NCBI RefSeq assembly: GCF_017357525.1
Contig: NZ_CP036172.1
Coordinates: 372,001-436,000 of the forward strand
Length of the DNA: 64,000 bases
DNA from: Methanofollis aquaemaris
GTDB lineage: Archaea > Halobacteriota > Methanomicrobia > Methanomicrobiales > Methanofollaceae
Direction: 5' to 3'
The notes below the pieces were generated by a model, which searched no databases, was not told the DNA's origin, and saw only the letters and a program-made list of their open reading frames with translations. Position 1 is the first letter of the stretch. The number at the start of each line of letters is the position of its first letter. The position numbers and the translations under genes are program-made. Below are positions 8,444 to 16,989 of this stretch, piece by piece.

Positions 8444-8515
8444 GCCTCGGTGGCATAGCGGTATCGCGCTTCCTTGGTAAGGAAGAGGTCGCGGGTTCGA
8501 TTCCCGCCCGAGGCT
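8444..8515 (+). tRNA. tRNA-Thr (anticodon GGT)
   Basis: Cloverleaf of 72 bases. Acceptor arm GCCTCGG pairs with CCGAGGC; anticodon stem CTTCC/GGAAG encloses loop TTGGTAA with anticodon GGT, reading ACC. The T arm is GCGGG-TTCGATT-CCCGC. No intron and no encoded CCA. A short T-rich stretch follows and can serve as terminator. Confidence 0.96.
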
Positions 8516-8990
8516 CTATTCGTTTTTGTTCGGTTCTTTTCAGTGTTTCTCTGCAGCATTCGCTTCTTCCATGCGATCGCTTCTTTCCATCCATGCTTGA
8601 AGAGAAAGGGCGGCGCCTCGGCGATTGACCGCGGCGCGCATACGGGACGGGCGATCCGGACGGCGACCCGTCTGATCGACGTGCCTTCCCACACCATACG
8701 CACCGGGGGCGCTGTCCCCGGACCTCCGTGCGATAGGAGGGGAAGGCGGGCGGGGAATCGTTCTGAGAGGTTCCCGTCCTCTGCCGATCCGTCACGGAGG
8801 GGCAAGAGCGTGAGCGGCCCCTCATGGTCACTCCAGAAGAGAAATTCACCAGAACCGTCAGATCGTTATTTTTCGTGAACTACTGGATCCAATAGTCTCC
8901 CCTCATCTCATGTCGACGCCTTTCTCGCTGGAGAAAAAAAACCGGGCAGTCAGTATCTCTTGCTGGCCATCCCCCCTGCCATCATGACGG
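8516..8990. other. Gene-free stretch with one dispersed-repeat copy
   Basis: No convincing gene. The reading frames that cross it start inside the tRNA or lack coding bias. It contains one copy of the dispersed palindromic repeat at about 8660-8810. Confidence 0.7.
8660..8810 (-). repeat. Dispersed palindromic intergenic repeat, copy 1
   Basis: Reverse-oriented relative to the copy at 34470. Shared words are TCTGATCGAC, GTGCCTTCCC, CGGGGGCGCTGTCCCCGG, GATAGGAGGGGAAGG and TGCCGATCCGTCACGG. Confidence 0.75.
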
Positions 8991-9248
8991 TCAATACTCC
9001 TCCAGGAACCACTTTGCATCCAGGCCCTTGATCTCTTTCACGGTCGTTTCGGGCTTCCACACCACCCGCACCGCAATGTCTCTGTTCATGTCGATGAGCA
9101 GATACAGTTCCAGCGCGGTGAACGCAGGCACCGTATAGGCTGTCAACGCCAGGCCCTCGATGTCGGCCAGAAATTCATCAAAACGCTCCTTTCTGATGAT
9201 ATATGTGCTGTCAAAACTGTTATTCATCAGGACCACGTCCCCGATCAT
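8991..9248 (-). CDS. Small protein of unknown function
   Basis: An 85-residue acidic protein without membrane segment or recognised motif. It starts at ATG 9248; ATG 9227 (MNNSFDS) is an alternative. An AT-rich box ATAAAAA at about 9268-9275 on the minus strand is 20-27 bases upstream, which would give a leaderless message and favours the first start. The sequence has a normal amino-acid mix (DRDIAVRVVWKPE, KWFLEEY) and codon use like its neighbours. Hypothetical. Confidence 0.55.
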   Translation of the reverse strand: MIGDVVLMNNSFDSTYIIRKERFDEFLADIEGLALTAYTVPAFTALELYLLIDMNRDIAVRVVWKPETTVKEIKGLDAKWFLEEY

Positions 9249-9365
9249 GCGGGGAGGGGCGTCCTCGTTTTTATATCTTCGTGCCCGTGCTCGCGGGGAC
9301 GACCATCGGGTATGCCGGGACAGAACGCTTTTTCATCGAACAGAACCAGATCCACACGGCAGACT

Positions 9366-10316
9366 ATGACCTATCATCATCTCTTCGGCCCGGTCCCGTC
9401 CAGACGTCTCGGGGTCTCGCTCGGGGTCGACCTCATTCCCTTCAAGACCTGCTCATACAACTGCGTCTACTGCGAGTGCGGCCCGACGACCCGCCTCACC
9501 GTCGAGCGAAAAGAATATGTCCCGACCGCCGAGGTGATCAGCGAACTGCGCACATACCTTGCCACCTCGCCCGCCCTCGACTACCTCACCCTCGCGGGGT
9601 CGGGAGAACCCACCCTCCACACCGGGATCGGCGAGGTGATCGCGATGATCAAGGACGAGTTCCCTGCGTATCGCGTGGCTGTCCTCACCAACGGCAGCCT
9701 CCTCTCCGACCCCGAGGTGCGCCGCGCCCTCCTCAGGGCCGACCTTGTCGTCCCGACTCTTGTCGCCGTCTCCGAGGAGGCCTTCAGGAAGATCCACCGG
9801 GCGCACCCCTCGATCACCCCTGCCGCGGTGATCGACGGGATCGAGCAGTTCAGGGAGGAGTACGCGGGCGCCCTCTGGCTCGAAGTCTTCATCGTCCCCG
9901 GCGTCAACGACGGCGACGAGGAGGTCGCCGGGATCGCCGGGGCCGTCGAGAAAATCAGGCCCGACAAAGTCCAGCTGAACACCCTCGACCGACCGGGCGC
10001 CGCCGTCTGGATCAGACCTGCAGAGAAGAAACGGCTCAGGGAGATCGCATCGGCCATCACCGCCGCACCCGTCGAGATCATCGACGACCTCCCCTCGCGC
10101 GATACCGTAGGGTCGTTCCATCCGGAGACCTCCGAGTTCATCCTCTCCATGGTCAGGAGACGGCCGTGCACCCTCGACGACCTGGCCAGGATCACCGGCC
10201 TGCACAGAAACGAGGTCGGAAAATATCTCCAATACCTGCTTGAAGAAGAGTTGATCGAAGAGAAAACCGAGGAGAGAGGGACGTTTTTCCGCCCCAAAAA
10301 ATTCAGTCCTTCCTGA
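9366..10316 (+). CDS. Radical SAM protein with C-terminal winged helix
   Basis: The 316-residue protein carries the radical SAM cluster CSYNCVYC at residues 29-36 (Cys 29, 33, 36), a GSGEPTL motif of the SAM-binding sheet (about 78-84) and a C-terminal helix-turn-helix region (about 262-305) ending in basic residues. The N-terminal FGPVPSRRLG signature and this layout match the COG0731-type Fe-S oxidoreductases, widely present in methanogens and of unknown substrate. ATG 9366 is chosen because the conserved FGPVPSRRLG motif begins 6 residues later; upstream codons read as non-coding. It overlaps the convergent MscS gene by 14 bases. Confidence 0.88.
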   Translation: MTYHHLFGPVPSRRLGVSLGVDLIPFKTCSYNCVYCECGPTTRLTVERKEYVPTAEVISELRTYLATSPALDYLTLAGSGEPTLHTGIGEVIAMIKDEFPAYRVAVLTNGSLLSDPEVRRALLRADLVVPTLVAVSEEAFRKIHRAHPSITPAAVIDGIEQFREEYAGALWLEVFIVPGVNDGDEEVAGIAGAVEKIRPDKVQLNTLDRPGAAVWIRPAEKKRLREIASAITAAPVEIIDDLPSRDTVGSFHPETSEFILSMVRRRPCTLDDLARITGLHRNEVGKYLQYLLEEELIEEKTEERGTFFRPKKFSPS

Positions 10317-11334
10317 GATGCACGTCCATCTGCGGGAACGGGATCTCGATCCCCTCTTCCCCGAACCGCTCGTCGATCCTGGTGTTGATGAAGTCCTGCA
10401 CCTCCCAACTCATGTTGAAGGCCTTTGCCCAGACGATCAGCACAAAGTTCAGACTTGAGTCTGCAAACTCCAGGAAGTAGACGCTCGGCGCGGGGTACCT
10501 GAGCACCGCTGCCGAGCGCTCCACGGCCTCGTCGGCGATCTCAAGGAGGATCTCCTTGACCCTTTTAACGTCGGTGCCGTACGCCACCGAGACCGGGATC
10601 TTGATCTTGAGCCGCGTCTCGGGGAGGGCGTAGTTGGTGATGACTGAGTTTGCGACCATGGAGTTGGGGATGGTCACGAGTTGGTAGTCCAGGGTCTGGA
10701 TGCGGGTGCTCCGCGGCCCGATGCTGACCACGTCGCCGAGGTACCCGTCGATCTTGATCCTGTCCCGCACCTGGAAGGGCTTGTCCATCACGATGAGCGC
10801 GCCGCCGAAGAAGTTGGAGAGGATATCTTGCGCCGCCATGGCAACGGCGACACCGGCGATCCCGGCACCCGCGAGGAGCGGCGTGATGTCGATCTGCAGG
10901 GTGCTGAGGATGAGAAGGAAGGCGATGAACCAGATGACATACTTCACCACCACCTCGAGCACCTCGATGATCCGGTCGTCGACCTCGCTCTCAGTCCGTG
11001 CCGACATCCACCCGCCATAGAGGTGGATGAAGTTGTACGAGAAACTCGAGGCCACCCAGGCGCCGATGATAATATAGAAGGCGTTGAGATACTCGGATGC
11101 CAGGATATAGTCATAGCGCGCCGGGATGAGGTCAGAGTAAAGGACCGAGAAATAGATGCTGACGACAAAAACCGTGATGACAAGAGGTTTTCCCATCGCC
11201 GCGACCAGGAGATCGTCGATCTTTGACTCCGTCCGCTCGGCACGCTTCAGCAGCAGGCGATAGACCCAGTAGATGATTACCGATCCAATCAGCCCGGTAA
11301 AAAGGAGAAGAATGGCGTACAGGGCGTTTCCCAT
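10303..11334 (-). CDS. Small-conductance mechanosensitive ion channel (MscS family)
   Basis: A 343-residue membrane channel that opens on hypo-osmotic shock. Three to four N-terminal helices occupy about residues 1-165, then the pore-lining helix rich in Gly and Ala (LLAGAGIAGVAVAMAAQDI, about 154-173) and the MscS beta domain with NFFGGALIVMDKPF and GDVVSIGPRSTRI. The C-terminus has the alpha/beta domain (KIPVSVAYGTDVKRVKEIL). All signature elements are intact. An AT box TTTAATATGC about 27-34 bases before ATG 11334, with no ribosome site, suggests a leaderless transcript. Confidence 0.93.
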   Translation of the reverse strand: MGNALYAILLLFTGLIGSVIIYWVYRLLLKRAERTESKIDDLLVAAMGKPLVITVFVVSIYFSVLYSDLIPARYDYILASEYLNAFYIIIGAWVASSFSYNFIHLYGGWMSARTESEVDDRIIEVLEVVVKYVIWFIAFLLILSTLQIDITPLLAGAGIAGVAVAMAAQDILSNFFGGALIVMDKPFQVRDRIKIDGYLGDVVSIGPRSTRIQTLDYQLVTIPNSMVANSVITNYALPETRLKIKIPVSVAYGTDVKRVKEILLEIADEAVERSAAVLRYPAPSVYFLEFADSSLNFVLIVWAKAFNMSWEVQDFINTRIDERFGEEGIEIPFPQMDVHLRKD

Positions 11335-11379
11335 GGGTACACTTATGCTCTGGAATGCATATTAAACTATGAGGATTCC

Positions 11380-12411
11380 ATGGCAACAGGAGACGAACTG
11401 AAGGCCGCGCTCCATGACCTGGTGGACCGCGACTACACTTTCATGCATATCTGCGGCACGCACGAGGCGGCCATTGCACGGACCGGGCTGCGCAGCGTCC
11501 TCCCCGAGGGCTTGAAGATTGTGATGGGGCCGGGTTGCCCGGTCTGCATCACCCCGCAGGGCGAGATCGACGCCGCCCTGAAGTTTGTGGAGAAAGGGTG
11601 CATCGTCGCCACCTACGGCGACCTCCTCCGGGTGCCGGGCACAAAAGGCTCCCTTGAGTCGAGCGGCGGGGACGTGCGCGTGGTCCAGGGCATTCACAAG
11701 GCCGTAGAGATCGCGGAGAAGACCCCTGATAAAGAGGTCGTCTTCATCTCGGTCGGGTTCGAGACGACGGCGCCGACGGTGGCGGCGACCATCCTTGCCC
11801 GCCCGCCTGAGAATTTCTCCATCCTCTCCTGCCACCGTCTCGTCCCGCCGGCGATGCAGTGGCTGCTCGAACAGGGCGAGGCCTCGCTGGACGGATTTCT
11901 CCTCCCCGGCCATGTCTGCGTCGTCACCGGCTACGAGGAGTACGAGCAGTTCCCGGTTCCCCAGGTCGTCGCCGGGTTCGAGGCCGAAGATATCCTGCTT
12001 GGCCTCCTGATGCTGGTGAAGCAGGTGAAGGAGGGGCGTCACGAGGTCGAGAACGCCTATCCGCGCGCGGTCTGCCGCGAAGGCAACAGAAAGGCGATGG
12101 ACCTGATGTACGAAGTCTTCGAACCGGTCGACGTGGAGTGGCGCGGCTTCCCGGTGATCCCGAAGTCAGGGCTGAAGCTCAGGCCCGAGTTCAGGCAGTA
12201 CGACGCCCTGGAGAAGTTCGGGATCGAGATCAAACATGTGGAAAAACACTCGGGATGCATCTGCGACCAGGTGCTGCGCGGGGTGGCGCAACCCACCGAC
12301 TGCAAACTCTTCGGAAAGGTCTGCACGCCGAGGACGCCGGTCGGCCCGTGTATGGTCAGCCACGAGGGTGCCTGCAAGATCTGGAACCTCTATCATGTCC
12401 GCCACCTCTGA
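11380..12411 (+). CDS. hypD: Hydrogenase maturation protein HypD
   Basis: Iron-sulfur scaffold on which HypC and HypD assemble the Fe(CN)2CO unit of [NiFe] hydrogenases. The 343 residues contain the conserved HICGTHE (23-29), GPGCPVC (50-56), VGFETTAPT, the GFLLPGHV region and the C-terminal cluster cysteines in SGCICDQV and in CKLFGKVC through GAC. Length matches the family (about 340-370). A GAGGATT ribosome site sits before ATG 11380. In methanogens HypD serves the F420-reducing, Mvh and Ech-type hydrogenases. No other hyp gene is nearby, so the set is dispersed in this genome. Confidence 0.97.
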   Translation: MATGDELKAALHDLVDRDYTFMHICGTHEAAIARTGLRSVLPEGLKIVMGPGCPVCITPQGEIDAALKFVEKGCIVATYGDLLRVPGTKGSLESSGGDVRVVQGIHKAVEIAEKTPDKEVVFISVGFETTAPTVAATILARPPENFSILSCHRLVPPAMQWLLEQGEASLDGFLLPGHVCVVTGYEEYEQFPVPQVVAGFEAEDILLGLLMLVKQVKEGRHEVENAYPRAVCREGNRKAMDLMYEVFEPVDVEWRGFPVIPKSGLKLRPEFRQYDALEKFGIEIKHVEKHSGCICDQVLRGVAQPTDCKLFGKVCTPRTPVGPCMVSHEGACKIWNLYHVRHL

Positions 12412-12457
12412 GTGGCCCACCCCTTTTTATATTTGGCGAGTCAACTAGTATGAGCAG

Positions 12458-12529
12458 GCCCCGGTAGGGTAGTGGATATCCTGAGAGCCTCCGGAGCTTT
12501 CGACCTGGGTTCGAATCCCAGCCGGGGCG
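12458..12529 (+). tRNA. tRNA-Arg (anticodon CCG)
   Basis: A 72-base cloverleaf. Acceptor GCCCCGG pairs with CCGGGGC; anticodon stem AGAGC/GCTTT (with one G-T pair) encloses CTCCGGA, anticodon CCG reading CGG. T arm CTGGG-TTCGAAT-CCCAG. No intron, no CCA. Lies 46 bases after hypD, with a T-run following. Confidence 0.95.
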
Positions 12530-12811
12530 TCTGTGTTTTTCTGTTCCGTTCATTTTAAGATCTGATCTCTTCATTATGCGACCTTAATGCCTTTGATCGA
12601 TCTTCAGGAGACATGAGACCAGAATCTCAGGTCCGGAATATTAAGCTGACTTTTTGCAATAAGATAATATTCAAAGAAATCTCAAAGCATTTCTATTAAA
12701 TATCAGCAACCCGCACTGTTATGTTGCTATGTGCGCGCCGGCCATGCACTCCGTTCAGATCGTCTCTGAAAGGAGACAGAGACAGAGCAACAGAATCAAA
12801 GGACAGTGACC

Positions 12812-14500
12812 ATGAAACTGCGCACCCATGTCGCACTCGTGATCGTCCTGATCACGCTCTCCCTGATCAGCGGCATCGTCCTGGCCTCACACTATCTCCT
12901 GCTCGAAGATCTGGACGATGTCGAGAAGGCCGCAGTCGAGAGGGCCTGCGACCTGCTTGAGAGCCATATCGACAGGGAAGTGCATGCCCTGGCTCTCCTT
13001 GCGGGCGACTATGCGACCTGGGACGAGACTCACACCCGCCTGACTTCCGTCGAGACTTCCGATTTTGAATCCGATTATCTCAATAAGACTTTTATTGCAT
13101 CACAGGTCGATTGGCTCATCATTTTCGACAAAGAGGGTATGCCGGCAGTCCATCTCTCCTTCGGGGAGGCAAACGAGACGCCCGACCGGCAGACCCTCCT
13201 CTCTGAAACCAGGCGTCTGAACCTGACCGTGATCAACGAGAGCACCGAAGGGATCGTCGTCCTCCCCGAGGGGCCTGCGATCGTCGCCGCCGCCCCGGTG
13301 CTCAGGGGTTCGGGCGAAGGACCTCAGGCCGGAACACTGGTCATAGGGCGGCAACTCGACGAGGAGATGGTGCAGCAACTCTCAGACACCGCCATGATGC
13401 CGATCTCTCTCGTTGACTCCGGCGAGAAGATCACGTTCAGTGTCGTTCATCCCGGTTCCCCGGTCACCAACAGGACAGAGATCGGGATCTCGGCCGACCG
13501 CAAGAACATCTCGGGTCTCATCACCATACCAGGCCTGGCGGAGTCGCCGGACTTCATCGCCAGAGTCGATCTCCCGCGGAACCTCTATTTCGGAGGGCTG
13601 GATGCCATCTACACTTTCATCCTTCTGATCGTCACCACCTGCTCGGTCGCAGGGATACTCATCATCCTGGTCCTCGACCGTTCGCTCATCTCCCACTTCA
13701 GGAGGATGACCGATGTCGTCGAGGCGGTCCGACAGGACCAGGACTATTCGCGGCGCCTGCCAAAGGGACATGTGAAGGAGATGAATCTCCTCACCTCCTC
13801 GGTCAACGAACTCTTCGGATACCTGGAGAAATATCTTGTCGAGCGCGAGAACTACGAGCAAACGATCACAGAGTCGGAGGAGCGGTACCGCACCCTCGTC
13901 GAGTCAGCGAAAGACGGCATCTGCGTCATCGACAGGGACCGGATCATCGACTGCAACTCCAGGTCCTCCGAGATGCTCGGGCGCGGGAGGGAGAGCGTGA
14001 TCCAGACCTCCCTGCTTGCCTACACCCCCGAATACCAGCCTGGCGGCAGGCGCTCAGAAGAGTTGCTGGAGGAATACACCGGGCAGGCCTACCAGGGCGA
14101 GTCCCCCTGCTTCGAGTGGCGATACCTGACAGTGGACGGCACACCTGTCGATGTCGAGGTGACCCTGAACCACTTTGACCTGGCCTCGGGTTCGTACCTC
14201 CTTGCGATCGTCAGGGACATCTCTGAGCGCAAACAACTTGAACAGTTGAAATCGGAGGCGTTTGCCCAGATCGAACAGAACCTCCGGCAGTTTGCGGTTC
14301 TCAACGACGAGATCAGAAACCCTCTCCAGGTCATCCAGGGCCTCGCTGAACTCGACGGCGGGGAGGACACCGAGAAGGTTCTCAGGCAGGTCAGGGCGAT
14401 CAACGAGATCGTCGACGAACTGGACCGCGGCTATATCGAGTCCGACAAGGTGCGCGAGTTCCTCAGAAAACACTACGAGATCGGGGAAAATGAGGAGTGA
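12812..14500 (+). CDS. CHASE4-HAMP-PAS sensor with histidine-less DHp-like end (paralogue 1)
   Basis: A 562-residue membrane sensor. Order: membrane helix (about 7-27), extracytoplasmic CHASE4-type domain with the LAGDYATWDET motif (about 60-70), second helix (about 265-290), HAMP linker, PAS domain (about 345-465, SEERYRTLVESAKDGICVIDRD), then a two-helix DHp-like segment with FAVLNDEIRNPLQVI at 494-508. In kinases a His stands next to this RNPL core; here it is Glu, and the protein ends about 55 residues later without any ATPase domain. It cannot be a classical kinase. ATG 12812 is preferred over GTG 12806 because AAAGGA stands 8 bases before it. The next gene is a close paralogue. Confidence 0.88.
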   Translation: MKLRTHVALVIVLITLSLISGIVLASHYLLLEDLDDVEKAAVERACDLLESHIDREVHALALLAGDYATWDETHTRLTSVETSDFESDYLNKTFIASQVDWLIIFDKEGMPAVHLSFGEANETPDRQTLLSETRRLNLTVINESTEGIVVLPEGPAIVAAAPVLRGSGEGPQAGTLVIGRQLDEEMVQQLSDTAMMPISLVDSGEKITFSVVHPGSPVTNRTEIGISADRKNISGLITIPGLAESPDFIARVDLPRNLYFGGLDAIYTFILLIVTTCSVAGILIILVLDRSLISHFRRMTDVVEAVRQDQDYSRRLPKGHVKEMNLLTSSVNELFGYLEKYLVERENYEQTITESEERYRTLVESAKDGICVIDRDRIIDCNSRSSEMLGRGRESVIQTSLLAYTPEYQPGGRRSEELLEEYTGQAYQGESPCFEWRYLTVDGTPVDVEVTLNHFDLASGSYLLAIVRDISERKQLEQLKSEAFAQIEQNLRQFAVLNDEIRNPLQVIQGLAELDGGEDTEKVLRQVRAINEIVDELDRGYIESDKVREFLRKHYEIGENEE

Positions 14501-14907
14501 CCAGGTAGATTGTTTATTTAGAGGTTCAGAATTTCAGGCGGGTCTTTGAAAACCGCTGCAGTATTTTTCAAGAACATACCCCCAGAGCCGATATCCTCAA
14601 GAGCCCATTTATCTGTACAGGCTCACAGCCCATTCTGAGGCCTCATCGGCCCCGGCATTGTTCCGCGCCCGGGCACCGGCGGGGCGGAAGTCGCCGGGAG
14701 ATGATTAAGCACTGTTGCTCTATCTTTTAAAATCACCGATATTATATGGGTACATAATAAAAAATCGCCATATTTAATTGGAATTTAAACAGTGTCTTAA
14801 AATAGTATGACCTTCGAGTAAAATCTATTTGGGACAGGCGGCACCGCTGACAGCAATCCCCACTGAAAACCTGCCCGGCAGCGTCTGTGTACCACAGCAG
14901 AGAGATC
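14501..14907. other. Spacer between the two sensor paralogues
   Basis: No gene. Contains a GC-rich patch with complementary GGCCCCGGC/GCCGGGG-like words at about 14648-14700, and an AT-rich promoter-like segment at about 14730-14825 with several TATA-like boxes (ATATTATATG near 14739, ATTTAATTGG near 14772). The second sensor thus has its own promoter region and a leader. Confidence 0.55.
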
Positions 14908-16620
14908 ATGAAAGTCCTGACATTCATCGTCCTTGTCACCATCTGTACGGCACTTGCCCTGATCACCGGTATCTTCGGGGTCACCCATCTCCTCCTTGAT
15001 GAGAACATTGAGACGGCCGAGACGTCAGCGATGATCGAGGACTGCACACTGCTGGAGCATGGGCTCAAGAGCCAGCAGAATGACCTTGCTCTCCTCTGCC
15101 GGGACTACGCCACATGGGACGACACCTATGCCTTTGTACAGGATCAAAATGAGGCCTATCTTCGATCGAACATGGTCCCCGAAACCTTCCGCTCATCGCA
15201 CCTTGACACAGTCCTGATCTTTGATGCAGAAGGCACCCTCTTCTACGGGGCCGGGTACGATCGTTCAAACGAGAGCATTGTCCCGCCGGCCCCTCTCCTC
15301 CTCACGCACCTGCGTGCAAACGGCCTTATCGAAGCGAACACTTCTTCCGGAGAGGTCGCCTCCGGGCTGGTCCTCCTCCCGCAGGGACCGATGATGATCT
15401 CGGCCGCACCCATACTCAGGAGTTCGGGGGACGGCCCTGCAATGGGGGTGCTGGTATTCGGACGGTTTTTCACCGAGGATGAGATTGCCGGGATCCGGGA
15501 GGTCACCGGCCTGCCGGCCATATTCTTCTCACCCGACGACCCTGCAGCATTCGCCGGCATTGCAGCACCAGAACTCCCCGACCTGGAGAACCCCACGGCG
15601 GTCATCCGATCGGCCGACCGATCGACGATCACAGGAGTGACTCTCTTCACCGACATTGCCGGTCAACCGGCACTCATCACGCGAGTCGACGCCCCGAGAG
15701 ATCTGTACTCCGGGCATCTTGCCATCGTCACCTCTCTCATCGCCGTCATCATCGCGACATGTGCAGGTCTCGGCCTTCTTCTCGTCGGCATCATCTATTA
15801 CTCTGTTATCCGCCGTTTCGAAGAGATCAGCAGAACCGTTGCGGCGGTCAGAAAAGACCGGGACTTCTCCCACCGCCTCCCTCCCCAAAAGACCGACGAG
15901 ATGATCATGCTCTCCGCATCGGTCAACGATCTGTTCTCCTTCCTTGAGGAGTACATCGCTGAAAAGAACCGATACGAAGAGGAACTTGAGGAGTCCAGAG
16001 AGGAATACCGCCAGTTGTTCCACTCGGCCAACGATGCCATCTATGTCATCCATGAAAAACAGTTTTCAAGGTGCAACCAGAGGGCACTGGAGATGCTCGG
16101 GTGCCGGAGGGAAGATACGATCTCTCGCTCTCCTCTCGATTTCTCCCCCGAATTTCAACCTGACGGCAGACGGTCTGCGGAGGCGATGGAAGCGTACTAT
16201 GCTCTGGCATGCGGGGGGGCCTCTCTCAGATTTGAGTGGCGCAACCAGAGGAAAGACGGTTCTTCAGTCGATACCGAGGTCACCCTCACCAGGTTTGACC
16301 TGCAATCAGGCCCCTATCTCCTCGCCATCGCGAGGGACATCACCGAGAAGAAGCAGACCGAACAACTCAAGGCGGAGGCGTTCGCGCAGATCGAAGAGAA
16401 CCTCGAACAGTTTGCCATCCTCAACGACGAGATCAGAAACCCCCTTCAGGTCATCCTGGCCGTCGTCGAGTTGAATGCCTGTGATGACGCCGAGATCGTG
16501 ATGCAACAGGTCAGGTGCATCAACCGCCTCGTCGACGACCTGGACGCCGGATACATCGAGTCTGAGAAGGTGCGGGAGTTTCTCAGGAAGCACTACGAGA
16601 TCGGGGAGAAAGAGGAATAA
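14908..16620 (+). CDS. CHASE4-HAMP-PAS sensor with histidine-less DHp-like end (paralogue 2)
   Basis: A 570-residue paralogue of the preceding gene with the same order: helix (about 1-22), CHASE4-type domain (LCRDYATWDDT motif), second helix (about 272-297), HAMP, PAS (SREEYRQLFHSANDAIYVIHE) and a terminal FAILNDEIRNPLQVI element followed by a VREFLRKHYEIGEKEE tail shared with paralogue 1. Again Glu replaces the phospho-acceptor His and no HATPase domain exists. The periplasmic parts have diverged much more than the cytosolic ends, as if the two sense different ligands and feed one output. ATG 14908 was chosen over GTG 14887, with GAGAG just before it. Confidence 0.87.
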   Translation: MKVLTFIVLVTICTALALITGIFGVTHLLLDENIETAETSAMIEDCTLLEHGLKSQQNDLALLCRDYATWDDTYAFVQDQNEAYLRSNMVPETFRSSHLDTVLIFDAEGTLFYGAGYDRSNESIVPPAPLLLTHLRANGLIEANTSSGEVASGLVLLPQGPMMISAAPILRSSGDGPAMGVLVFGRFFTEDEIAGIREVTGLPAIFFSPDDPAAFAGIAAPELPDLENPTAVIRSADRSTITGVTLFTDIAGQPALITRVDAPRDLYSGHLAIVTSLIAVIIATCAGLGLLLVGIIYYSVIRRFEEISRTVAAVRKDRDFSHRLPPQKTDEMIMLSASVNDLFSFLEEYIAEKNRYEEELEESREEYRQLFHSANDAIYVIHEKQFSRCNQRALEMLGCRREDTISRSPLDFSPEFQPDGRRSAEAMEAYYALACGGASLRFEWRNQRKDGSSVDTEVTLTRFDLQSGPYLLAIARDITEKKQTEQLKAEAFAQIEENLEQFAILNDEIRNPLQVILAVVELNACDDAEIVMQQVRCINRLVDDLDAGYIESEKVREFLRKHYEIGEKEE

Positions 16621-16682
16621 CCGATAAGATGAGGGAGGGAAATTATCTCTTGTTCTACCGGGATTGCCACGACAGCGAAAAA

Positions 16683-16701
16683 CTCCAACCGCCGGTTGGA
16701 G
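16683..16701. repeat. Hairpin 1 of a covarying pair
   Basis: CTCCAACC and GGTTGGAG form a perfect 8-bp stem around GCC. It is preceded by AAAAA and followed by AAA, exactly like hairpin 2. Confidence 0.8.
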
Positions 16702-16737
16702 AAACCAGTTCATCATTCTGTCGCGTTGCAAGGTGAT

Positions 16738-16785
16738 ACCTCGTTCCCTGCCGATCCGTGACGCGGGGGTGGAGTGTGGTCAGCC
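16738..16785 (-). repeat. Dispersed repeat, fragment (copy 2)
   Basis: Contains CTGCCGATCCGTGACG followed by a G-rich tract, matching the outer end of copy 1 (8780-8808). Confidence 0.5.
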
Positions 16786-16858
16786 TCATTCACCCTCCTG
16801 AAGAGGAATGCCACAGAGTCCTGCTATCAGTTGTTACCCGCGAGTCGGTTCAGAAAAA

Positions 16859-16877
16859 CTCGCACCACGGGTGCGAG
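16859..16877. repeat. Hairpin 2 of a covarying pair
   Basis: CTCGCACC and GGTGCGAG form a perfect 8-bp stem around ACG. Compared with hairpin 1, two base pairs differ on both arms while pairing is kept. Confidence 0.8.
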
Positions 16878-16989
16878 AAATCGGTTGGAGTCAGCAGGAA
16901 CACCGACCATCACCGACCCGCCCATCTCGCGCCGGGCGTTGCGACCCAGGCCAGAGATCGTCAGGAAGAGATCGCGGGAGAAAAAATAT

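Larger units (their letters stand above)
16621..16989. other. Gene-free stretch with twin hairpins and a repeat fragment
   Basis: Convergent intergenic region. It holds two related hairpins (16683-16701 and 16859-16877) and a fragment of the dispersed repeat (about 16738-16785). No coding frame is convincing. Confidence 0.7.

Noticed and set aside
7585-8805. 406-residue minus-strand frame across tRNA-Thr
   Set aside because: It contains the reading-through of the tRNA (GGNRTRDLF-type string), a known artefact, and covers the isomerase-like gene antisense.
12356-12574. Minus-strand frame across tRNA-Arg
   Set aside because: Another tRNA-derived artefact (WDSNPGRKLRRL-type string).
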